A stretch of DNA of 64,000 nucleotides from Pseudofabraea citricarpa (taxonomy: Eukaryota; Ascomycota; Leotiomycetes; Helotiales; Dermateaceae). The notes below the pieces were generated by a model. It worked only from the letters and a program-made list of their open reading frames with translations, was not told the origin of the DNA and searched no databases. The translations under genes were made by a program, and so were the position numbers. The DNA is taken from NCBI GenBank assembly GCA_029641185.1, contig JAPWGK010000008.1:1-64000 (forward strand), in the 5' to 3' direction. This document shows positions 45,172 to 54,687 of the stretch, in pieces. How positions within the stretch are numbered: position 1 is the first letter of the stretch; each line of letters begins with the position of its first letter.

Positions 45172-46705
45172 TTTGTTGAGGATGAGGATGTAGGTTCTAG
45201 ATGGTGATCCCTATATGTACGTGGAGAAAGTCGTCATCGCATAGGTTTCATGCTCGCGTAGAAGAAACAGTTGAAAATGTCAAATGGGAAGTTTATTTTC
45301 TTCTTCATAGAAATGCGGAACGGGTTTACATCCTTGGGTATTATACAAATGGTTTGAATAACCACAAATTTCGATGGAAAAGATTCCGACAACCAAGGTT
45401 TCTGAATCAAAGGCGGTTAAATATCAAAAGTCTTGCCAGGAAGGAAACCTTCCAATGACAAGACTGTGCACAGGAGGATACAGATAAGATCGTAGCTTTT
45501 CTATGGAATAAAGTTTAAGCTGATGTTCCCCTGCATCAGTGATTCAGTTGAGCAGGTCTAAGAAGATCACTTCCATCCTGGTGCTCAATGAAAAGAAGGA
45601 TAAAACCTTGATCATGATGTGCTGCCCTGGTACATTGTCCCAATCGTCACGTTTAACGACGGCCGTTTCCCGGGAAAGAGAGCATTAAGACGTGAAAATT
45701 TCCTAAATCTTGCACAACCCTTGAAGGTATTGGTATGCCATCTCATTTCGTCTTTAGGGAGTTGACAATTGATTAAATTCCCTGGGCTTTGAGACCAGTG
45801 TTACTAAGATTTTTTTGGCGCAATCTGCAAGTTCTGCTCGGAACGGAAGGTGGGCCAGGGACACCCGGTTCTTAACTCCCAGAGGGCTTGGTGATTAGTG
45901 GATTAGTGGTGATGCTGCGGCCCAAGGAATAGGTTGCATGGATTACTGCGGGGTTTGGCAGTAAATTGGATTTGCCGACAAGGATTACGGGGGAAGTTGA
46001 ACAACACTCTCTTCCACAGGACCACAACCACCCGCCCCCAACATCCCAAAAAACAATCGTTGGAACAGCTTGAACTGTATTCCGTATATAGAGTAATTGT
46101 CGATTGGAAGTCGGTTTCTGTTGATTCAACCCAAATTGGTGCTGAAGTTATGGGCTACGCAAAAGCACATCAAGCTGTAAGTGCAAGCACAAGGAGAAAG
46201 GGAGAAAGGCCGACGGAGACGCGGCCGTTGACATGACAATTAAGGTTTCTTGTACGGAGAAGTTAAGATTTCCCTTCGGACTATGATCTGGTTCAAGTAG
46301 ACTTCCGACAAGGTTTTGAAGCCACGAGTCTTGAATCTTGGCTTGTACCGCGTGGCAAAGAAGTCATGTCTAAATGAAACTTCGTTTTTGCCAGACTTCG
46401 GAACTCCGAAAACCTATCCAACACCAATTCATCAACACTGTCAACAGCAAATCCAGCAACAATCGCAAATAATGTGTACTTTTGAGTGTATTTTCATCCG
46501 ATCGAATTTCAAGCGAGATGAAATGATTGGAACGAGTCTGGCGCCGATCTAGTCGGCAATATTACGCGAATGACGTTGGAGATGAAAGCTGTCGCGCATT
46601 CTGAGATATATAGATCAATCTCCGCACCAAATCCAATCGCTTTCTTTTTGTTCCCATTGCCTGGTTCCTCGTCTTGTCCAATCACGTCTCCCGCTGTTCC
46701 CCACC
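45172..46705. other. Long divergent intergenic region
   Basis: 1.5 kb between the divergent rhodopsin-fold and carboxylesterase genes. Open frames occur but show neither motifs nor a splice pattern. A GCGGGG element near 45950 resembles a CreA carbon-repression half-site; single sites carry little weight. Confidence 0.35.
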
Positions 46706-48622
46706 ATGAAGGTTCCGCTCACCATTGCAGTGCTTATTGCACCACTCCTAGTGAGGACCTCGGCGACTTCACAGACTTTGGATGCCAGGGCAAGTGCCGC
46801 CTATCGTGTATCAACCACCACTGGCATCATACTTGGACATGCTGCCCCAAACAACACAGATGTAGTAGAATACCTTGGCATTCCATACGCAGCTGCTCCT
46901 GTAGGAGACAAGAGGTTTTTACCACCAACACGTTTCGAATCGAATGCAATCTTGAATGCATCGGCATATGTAAGGAACTCGTCCTTATAGTGCAGCGTGC
47001 ATTGCTAAACTTTCTGTCAGGGAGCGTAGGTGTTGCACATCTCGTATGCATGTTTAAACTAACAAATCGAAACAGAAGCTGTCCAGCCAACGTTGCAGGA
47101 ACTGTTGCCTTTCCTAACAAGACAGCAGTTTTTGACAACGTATTCTTGGCATTTACAACGCAAGGTGGCAACGTTCAGTCCGAGGATTGCTTGAATCTCA
47201 ATGTTTGGGTACCAAAATCTACTTCTAGTTCCAAAGAGGCGTTGCCTGTGATGATGTTCTGGCCCGGAGGAAGTAAATATTTTCCGACTTAAATCTAAAT
47301 GTGACATCTGCTAATATTTTTCATCCAGGATGGAATGTCGGAGGCTCCAAGAGTCTTTTCTACCAAGGCCAGTACTTGGCTGATAGGGAAAATGTGATTG
47401 TTGTGACGATAAAGTTTGTGTCACCTCGTGAGAAAATTCTACTTTGGCTAATGTGGTCTAGCTATCGTCTGAATATTTTTGGATTTCCGGGTGCTCCGGG
47501 ACTGATTCAAAATGCTGGACTTCTGGACCAAAGAATGGCGGTTGAATGGCTGCGAGACAACATAGCTGGCTTCGGAGGAAGCCCTAGCAAAATTACGATT
47601 TTTGGTCAATCTGCAGGCTCAGTCTCAGTAGCCTATTACCCTTACGCTTACCCAAAAGACTCAATAATAGCTGGGTCGATACTCCACTCTGGAACTCCCC
47701 ACAGCTGGACTCCTTTGACACCAGAATTGGGTGCTCAGCATTGGTATAATGCGTCTTCTTTTGCTGGTTGCGGCTCTTCAGGTGATGTTCTAGCGTGTAT
47801 GCAGGGGCTCAGTGTGGCAGAAATTCTAGCTGCATTTGCTAGAGTGCCATTTGATCCATCTCAAGCATTGCTCCAGCCTCAATTTCAGCCTGTAGTCGAC
47901 AATGTTACAGTATTTTCGGATTATAATGTGTTGGCAGCGGAGGGAAGATATGCAAACCTGGTAAGTCGCCAATATCGAAACTTGAGATTGCAACTCTTCC
48001 TAATCTATCAATTCTCATAGCCTACTCTCATAGGAAGCACCGACCTTGAATCAGGCTTCTATCGTATAGCAGCATTTGCTACCAATCGAACTTTTAATAT
48101 CACTCAGCAGAGTCTTTTTGACCTTGCAGCTTTCACTTGTGCCACTGCAACTGAAGCTAAAAACCGTGTTCTTACCGGAGCTCGTGTATGGCGGTATCGC
48201 TACTTCGGCGAATTTGAAAATCTTCGCCTTTTTCCAGGTAGTGGTAGCTATCATGGCTCAGATCTTGAAATGGTTTTTGGCACTGCTCAGGACGTTTCCG
48301 GGGTACCTAATTCGAGGGTAGAGAATGAAACAAGTGCTTACTTCATGCAAGCTTGGGCTGCATTTGCGAGGGATCCTGCTCAAGGTCTTTCTCGCGAGCT
48401 CAAGTGGCCATTGTATAGTGGCTCAAATGGTAAGTTCACCGTGTTTCTCACAAATCAAAAAAAGAAGAATAGTTGCTAATCCTTGCGATAGATACAGACG
48501 CTACGTTAGTGCGGTTAGGGTTTCAGAATCAGACATCAGCAAGTTTTGCTTCACCTATTCTTTCAGATTTCCAATGTCCAACTCTAAATGGATCTCCAGC
48601 CTTAGGGAAAGGAGCTATGTAG
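46706..48622 (+). CDS. Secreted type-B carboxylesterase with a 5-nt microexon
   Basis: Seven exons: 46706-46969, 47021-47025 (microexon GGAGC), 47076-47272, 47329-47413, 47462-47960, 48021-48429 and 48492-48622, giving 529 residues. A hydrophobic signal peptide (residues 1 to about 21) indicates secretion. The carboxylesterase/lipase fold is supported by Y-L-G-I-P-Y-A near the start, S-E-D-C-L-N-L-N-V-W, the nucleophile Ser234 in G-Q-S-A-G, a candidate acid Glu360 and His428 in S-Y-H-G. N-glycosylation sequons are frequent. The microexon is needed: introns 46970-47020 and 47026-47075 both have good donors, branch points and acceptors, and joining through GGAGC yields Y-G-A-S-C-P in frame, the place where homologues carry a Y-G-x-x-C stretch. 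It hydrolyses esters outside the cell; substrate unknown. Confidence 0.9.
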
Positions 48623-49049
48623 ATTATAGTTTAGATATATTTTATTGAGATGACGTGAGCAAATATTTTGGGATGTCTTCAAATTTAAATTACAAATAAT
48701 GTGAAAAATACATGTTACTTAGCTTATGTTAATCTAATATTCTGAAAGATGGGAGGGGGTGAATTTGATATAATCTAGCGAGTACTCTAAAGAGACAGAT
48801 AGTTCTAGAGATTTAAATTTCGTCGTAGAAAGAAGAAAACTAATATGTGAATAAACAAACTTTCGGATTCTTATAAAAGGTCATCAAAATTAGAAAGGTT
48901 TTGTACGAAAAAGTCTTGCCAAATGTTTTTCCACCAACATAGTCTTGAGAGAATATTCTCACAGCTCTCTGATACGGAATTCGATGCAGATAATACTACA
49001 CAAAAATCCAATTACAACCATTTTACAGTATTATACCACTTGAGTGCGT

Positions 49050-49513
49050 CTAGGAGATAGCACCCTTAGCCCCGCAGTACTTCTTGCAGTAATAAGTGAA
49101 CTATTTATACGAGTTAGTATTAGAGTCTTTCATGTCATTGGTGCATCTCTACCTCATCACCACCAATGTGCTTCGCATTAGAGTTGCAAGTAAAACCGTC
49201 CTAGAATCAGTTGATTAGTAAAATTATGTTTCAGCCTGAGGATAGGGGGCGTACAAAACTACAGTCTGGACAGCTATCCCACTGTTTATTACCAGTGTGG
49301 CGGTTTCGATAGTAGCCACATGCACACTGCGTAGCAGCTGTGTCAATCAAAACAGCACCTGAATTGAAGCCTTGGTCGCACTGTGCGTGGTAGTGAAGAT
49401 CGGCCAGAGCACTATCCAGATACTTGTTAGTGTCTGGAACAGATTTGAAGGGATGGAAATTCGTACGTTGAAACGAGAAAGGTGACCAAGGTGAAAACGG
49501 TAGTACACTTCAT
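49050..49513 (-). CDS. Small secreted cysteine-rich protein (effector candidate)
   Basis: Four exons: 49513-49467, 49411-49255, 49200-49153 and 49100-49050, giving 100 residues. All three introns are 52-55 bp GT-AG, the last with branch ACTAAC, and no single open frame covers the gene, so it is easily missed. Residues 1 to about 19 form a signal peptide (M-K-C-T-T-V-F-T..., ending in A-L-A). The mature part of about 80 residues has eight cysteines arranged C, C-x-C, C-x2-C, C, C-x3-C, an even number suited to four disulfides. It is rich in Gly, Tyr and His. I recognise no family. Size, secretion and cysteine content match fungal effector or antimicrobial-type proteins. The carboxylesterase upstream and the effector-like protein at 50805 are also secreted. 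Confidence 0.75.
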
Positions 49514-49768
49514 CTTGAAATATTGAAGACAGATAAATGCCTGGAGAATAATTATGAAAAGCTGAGACCAAAGACGAATATAGGTGATGAGTAAAGTAGT
49601 AGGTGATTGGGAAGGGACCACTAAGATTTATATCTGCTCTTTTTAGAAAACAAATAAAAGAAAATTATAAATTTTGAAAGATATGAAGCTAGTTGTCATT
49701 CTCCTGACAAAGTGCCGGATGCCTTCGTCACCTTAGACCCATCAAGGTTTTTGCAACTATTGACGCTC
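49514..49768. other. Promoter side of the cysteine-rich gene
   Basis: A short AT-rich spacer upstream of the small secreted protein start. Nothing further is recognised. Confidence 0.4.
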
Positions 49769-50059
49769 TCAGATTCTCACCTTGACGTTCTTGGATAATT
49801 TCCCAATAACAGACGGCTCTTCTCCGGATTCTAGTGCGCGAATTCTAAAACATTTGGCGGCATCATATCGGAGTGTAACCTGAGAGGCTCCATAGTAGGC
49901 TAGAACACGAGATGAACATAGAATCTTAGCAAGGGCCTTGTTACTTTGACCTTCTTGGAACTACCCAAGCTTTTCAAAGGGGAAGTCTAGTGCAGGATCA
50001 TTTGATGTGCTTCTTTGGTTGGCTCTCGTTGAGTATGACTGGAATCTCGCCGGGTTCAT
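49769..50059 (-). pseudogene. Small gene interrupted by one in-frame stop
   Basis: A frame of 97 codons from ATG at 50059 to TGA at 49771-49769 is interrupted only by TAG at 49963-49961 (codon 33). On the + strand the change would be CCA to CTA, turning Trp into stop, a CpA-to-TpA change of the RIP type. Both sides look coding, with a polar Ser/Asn/Arg-rich N-terminus and then an alternating hydrophobic segment with Y-Y-G and R-Y-D-A-A-K-C. No short intron can remove the stop. I do not recognise the product. Confidence 0.4.
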
Positions 50060-50804
50060 CCCACGTGTGTTAAGACTTCGCTTTTAGTTAAGCTTAATCT
50101 GGGGGCTTGGATCTTGTGCTCTAAAAGCTTAAACTCTAATCGTAGGATTCAAGGCAAGCCCTATGACCGATATGATTTTGATCTATTGGTTATATCACCT
50201 CGACTTACCAGTCCCGGCAGAGGATACCATCAAAATGAAATTCACGTCAATTCTATGCGAGATTACTTCGGAAACCCTTTTTTCGCCTAGGCATCACTGT
50301 AATTAGTTCCAAATAAAGGTCTCGGATTGCTAATTGTGACATTTTGCAGGTCATTAGTACCAATCAAACGCATATGATCCTCAGGTACCATAGATCTTAC
50401 GAGAGGGAAAGGGAGACTCAGATAGTTGCTTATCTGGCTGCATAATGACTAGAACCCATTTTTACAATGTTACCTTCCTCAAAAAGTCCTGTTCTAGAAC
50501 GAAGGATGCGAACTTTGATAACACTATCACAGGACCATCCAGAATTTTCATATTCTCTTCGAGGCGACATTAGGTACCTGGTACTAGTGGAAGTTGTTGA
50601 ATTCCTTCGTATCGTCAGTAGGGAAGGCTGGAGAGATCCAAGGACAAGATCATAAAATGAGAGCTACACCCCTCTGTTTTGCATCTCTAGCCTCAATCTC
50701 ATCAGAGTTCTGTTTTACACGCAGTCAGCACCTTTTCATAAAGATCATCAAAATTGGTTCGCATAACTCGTCTTGTTAAATTACATCTTATTCATACAGC
50801 AAAG
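50060..50804. other. Intergenic, no gene seen
   Basis: 745 bp between the broken small gene and the effector-like gene. Frames are short and lack motifs. It holds the promoter of the gene at 50805. Confidence 0.4.
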
Positions 50805-51680
50805 ATGATGTCCTCTTACCTAGCTGCTCTTGTTTTGACTGCTGGGGTATTTGTCAATGCTGTCCCACTCGGAGGTGGGGTCTCTGTGAGGCCTTCCAGC
50901 AGCACTGAGATATCTCTACAAGACGCTGGTATCATTTCCGTCAACAGCACTACAGAATGGGAAACTGGTGCTGTCTTGGGAAATGGCACCACTCCTCGTG
51001 TTGTACAGCCATACGAAGTGCTTCTCTACGGCAACGGACGTTTGGAAATTGTTCACGAAGACGTTTACAATGCCATGATCGAAAACGACGACCTCTTCAA
51101 CGTTAATGCTTCTACACCGACCGATGGACCCGTTGTCAATGGGACCTATGTCATTGACGATGGGAATGGCACATCCCCAATCGACGCTCGCTGTACTTTC
51201 TACAGAGCCGTACAGGTCACCGAAACCCAAAACTTTCTCAACTGGGACACCCCCATGTCCTCGGTCGTACAAGGCGATCGCAATGGCAAAACCACCATAT
51301 CTGTCACGCAAGGATACACCATTGCAAATGCTATTGGCGTTACCGTGACAGGAAAGTATACCATTGTTAAGGACTTCCTCGAGGCCAGTGTTGGAATCAG
51401 CTACACAAAAACTTGGACGAGCAACTATGCAGCATCATATACCTTCGGTGTTACCAAAGGCCAATATGGTGTCGTGGTATCCCGCCCAAGAACTACTAGA
51501 CGAATTGGCAGAGTTCTTGAGGGATGTGTTGGCAGCATGTCTACTGTTTCCACCTTTACCGCCGATCAGCACTACCAAGGCAGCTTCAACTCCCTGAACT
51601 GGGTCCAAGGTGCCATCACAACTTGCGAGCGCTCTACATACCCTGTCGCAAGATGCTTGGGTGGCGGTGTCATCTATTAG
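50805..51680 (+). CDS. Secreted effector-like protein (Celp0028-like)
   Basis: A single exon of 291 residues; ATG at 50805 is preferred because the open frame upstream has no better start. A signal peptide ends near residue 20 (V-N-A-V-P). The N-terminal 120 residues are acidic with many N-x-S/T sequons. The C-terminal 150 residues are rich in Thr, Val, Tyr and Ser with a beta-strand pattern, an R-C-T-F start, a K-x-W-T-S segment and paired cysteines near the end (G-C-V-G and T-C-E-R, then R-C-L-G). The pattern recalls proteins annotated Celp0028 effector-like in Colletotrichum and Botrytis relatives. That match is from memory and the biochemical function is unknown. The strand-rich half might be a pore-forming or adhesive fold; this is speculation. 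Confidence 0.75.
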   Translation: MMSSYLAALVLTAGVFVNAVPLGGGVSVRPSSSTEISLQDAGIISVNSTTEWETGAVLGNGTTPRVVQPYEVLLYGNGRLEIVHEDVYNAMIENDDLFNVNASTPTDGPVVNGTYVIDDGNGTSPIDARCTFYRAVQVTETQNFLNWDTPMSSVVQGDRNGKTTISVTQGYTIANAIGVTVTGKYTIVKDFLEASVGISYTKTWTSNYAASYTFGVTKGQYGVVVSRPRTTRRIGRVLEGCVGSMSTVSTFTADQHYQGSFNSLNWVQGAITTCERSTYPVARCLGGGVIY

Positions 51681-52959
51681 AATTTGACAAAGAGAGCATG
51701 GGACACATCGAAGGATTTGCGCAACTTCTAGGATTCAATGTGTAGGGTGATTGCAGGCCGTATGACAGGTGGAATGAATTTCGATTGTGTCAGACAACTC
51801 AACGTGGAGGGTGGTTGTGGATTAGTTGACTGCATGTGTTTGTTCAAATTATTTGTATATATTTTAACCAATAAAAACCCAGATTTTGATAATTGAGACC
51901 CCAGATAAAAACTATGAATAAAACCTATACCAATTATTGCTAGTGAGAACTATGATAGGTAAGATGTGGTCAGCCTGTCAATAAGACAAGATTCATACTG
52001 CAATGTTGAGCACGACGGCCGGACATTCCTATATTCTATAAAAGCATTTAAAAACATACAGACACAAACGCATACAGCCATATAGGTTTACCTATACGTC
52101 TACTATCGACCAGGCCGAAAAATATTAAGCCACATAATTCCCCAATAAGTTCAATCACACTGGTCGCGGTTTTGACTTTTGATGGTTGAAATTTTGATAG
52201 GAGTTTATCTAAAAGAGATTGTGTTTTATATAGTGAATAGATTGTAAAAAGTTTTATCTTTTTTGGTTTTAATTATCTGAGTGGTTTTGAAATCCAAAAT
52301 ATTATCTTCGGCGTTGAAATTGAAGTCCATCTTCGGGTTGTCGAATTGAGTGCAACCGTATAGATTACCGGTTGCAAAATAATAGCCGCGGGTATTCTAT
52401 TTCATGCCGATGTAATCGTGCAACATATATCTGCAAGTAGAGGGAGGACGCAGCTGTTTCTCTCACAATAACGGCTAGAGGTACGGAAGGTAGCATGTTG
52501 TGCTGATATGAGATTTGGTCATCTGCAGTAGTATGATAAAACAATGAAAATCTGCTTCAAAGATAAGGAATGTGCAAGGCAACTCATGATATCATTGGTG
52601 AGTTATGGCCAATTGACATAACGCCGGATACCCAACCGATGGACTCGCTTGGCCACTGCAGAAGTGTCGTGCAGTGACGCGACCAGCTTTGTCCATGATT
52701 CTTCGTTCGCGACCTGCACATGCAACTCGGAATCCATATGCAACTTTACAGATACATGAGATGGACGCACTTTGAGTGTAGCAGAAGAAATATCCGACGC
52801 ATCCCACTCTCCCACCTCGGCACCGTTGGACCCCACCAAGATAGCAAAAAAGCGACGGCGCTACTGTGCTGCGATAAGCAAAACAAATCTGTCCCAGCTG
52901 CAACCTCATCTTCCCAGCTCAACTTTGAACGCAAGCACGATCGACGACCTACGAGAAAC
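51681..52959. other. Intergenic with one coding-like fragment
   Basis: AT-rich to about 52570. Then a coding-like stretch on the minus strand, 52839-52603, ends at TAA and gives about 78 residues with balanced codons, but has no ATG and a stop just upstream (52863-52861). It could be a terminal exon of a lost gene or the 5' region of the gene starting at 52960. Its product is not recognised. Confidence 0.3.
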
Positions 52960-54073
52960 ATGGGATCTGAACAGAAACTTAACGTGTGCCTGGTTGGCAG
53001 TGGCGGGGTAGGAACCATTGCCTCGCTCGTATTAGAAAAAGCAGGAACACGAGTTACGGCTGTCTTGAGATCAAAGTACCAGGTTGTGAAGGAGAAGGGC
53101 TGGGACATTGAGAGTATTGATCATGGTGAATTGAAGGGATGGAAACCAAGCAGAGGTATGCCAAGCTTTAACCACGGATTTCATTGCGCTGGTGGTCTAG
53201 ACAGGAGAGTGCGTGAATGCTAATCCTCGTATAGTTGTAAGCACGGTTACAGACGCTGCAACTGAAGATGGAAAGCCTGTTCACTTTGATTTTGTGGTTG
53301 TCAGTATGAAGCAGTTACCAGATCTCTACTCAATCACCGAGATTATTGCTCCAGCTATTACTCCAAAGCAAACGACAATTGTACTCATTCAAAATGGCGT
53401 TGACATTGAGCTGCCAATAATTGAGGCCTTTCCGACCAACACAGTCATGTCATCTGTGAGCGTGATAGGCTCCAAGACCGTCGGCGAAAACATAGTCATC
53501 CAGACGGGAAGAGACATCCAAACCATCGGGCCCCATTTTCATGCCTGCGGTGGTTTGAGCAGAGAAAGCCAGTTGGCAAAGACAAAAGAGTTTGTGGATT
53601 TGTATAATCTAGGAATCAAGGACGTGCCTACAGAAGCACTTGTGACCTTGACTGAAGATATGCCTGCTGCGAGATGGCATAAGGTGATCTGGAACGGAAC
53701 TTTCAATACAGTCTGTGCTGTAACTAGAATGAACGTCGGCGAGATTTATGCATCAGAAGGAAGAGACCGACTGTTGATTCCGATGATGTATGAGATTTGG
53801 CATGTTGCAAAGGCATCTGGCATCGATTTGCCGGAGAGCGACATACACTTTCAAGCGAACCGCGTCGCAACCAGCTCGACTTTCCGGCCAAGTATGTTAA
53901 TTGATGTGGATTATGGAAGACCAATGGAGCTCGAGGTCATCCTAGGGAATGTCATTAAGAGGGCGGAAAAGACTTCAACGCCTGCGCCAATTATCAAGAC
54001 GGTTTACGAGCTGTTGAGAATGCGAAAATGGGAGATGGAGCGGGCTGCGGTGTTGGCAAAAGGAAGCGAGTAA
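52960..54073 (+). CDS. Ketopantoate reductase (ApbA/PanE) family protein
   Basis: Two exons, 52960-53155 and 53235-54073 (79-bp intron), give 344 residues. The N-terminal Rossmann motif G-S-G-G-V-G-T-I-A is preceded by V-C-L-V. The domain pair continues with Q-N-G-V-D after the nucleotide-binding half and W-x-K-V-I-W-N-x-x-F-N in the C-terminal helical half, where the catalytic lysine of the family lies. The reference reaction is NADPH-dependent reduction of 2-dehydropantoate to pantoate in coenzyme A synthesis. Fungi carry several paralogues outside that pathway, and this accessory location suggests reduction of another 2-keto acid. Cytosolic prediction. Confidence 0.88.
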
Positions 54074-54216
54074 AATATAGCTAAGATTTGACATGGAAGA
54101 GCGATTCCCTATGTCATGTAACTGATGAGTTTCCCAAAAATCAGAGCTACTCATATTACCGTATCATGTTAGAGATACCCAAGTATCTTTGCATCTGCCG
54201 AGCCATCCATCGTCCC

Positions 54217-54227
54217 CGGCTTTGCCG
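54217..54227. promoter_or_regulatory. CGG-N5-CCG inverted repeat in permease promoter
   Basis: CGGCTTTGCCG lies in a short GC-rich islet about 460 bp upstream of the permease start. It has the shape of a zinc-cluster site, as at 33094-33104. The rest of 54074-54687 shows no gene. Confidence 0.3.
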
Positions 54228-54687
54228 AGGCGACCCGGCCTAGGTGGGTCCCGATGGTCTTCCCTTGAGTTGCCGTTTCTCAAAGCAGTTTTGTGCATGA
54301 ACTTTAACATGCAACACCGAACCATATCTTGGGTGCTAGCCAAAATAATGCAATTACACCATATTGCTGTGTCTTGCCGTCATCACAACCCCAGTCTACG
54401 ATACCCGCAGACACGCATAATAGCCATCAAAAGACTCGGTAGAAGCGCGGCTCATTTGAACATATCCACTTACTACTTGATTCGCGATTGAACGTCTTTT
54501 GAGTCGATAATGATGGCATTGTTCCTGCAGACAAGGTTGATGTCTAGACCACTATAAAGTAACATTTTAATCAGATCTTCGTTGAACTTCATTGATCTTC
54601 TTGGATGTCTATTCAATGTGCCTATAGTCTTTTGTTTGCTTCCATACGCTAATTCGATCCAAAGCACTCTTGATCGTACCTAAAACG

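Noticed and set aside
45201..45458. 85-codon + strand frame between the rhodopsin-fold and esterase genes
   Set aside because: Composition is basic and irregular, with no motif and no splice partners; likely chance.
46970..47075. A single long intron in place of the microexon
   Set aside because: Using the GTAAGG donor with the AAACAG acceptor shifts the frame. The alternative GTCCTT donor restores frame but uses a poor donor and ignores two complete intron signals.
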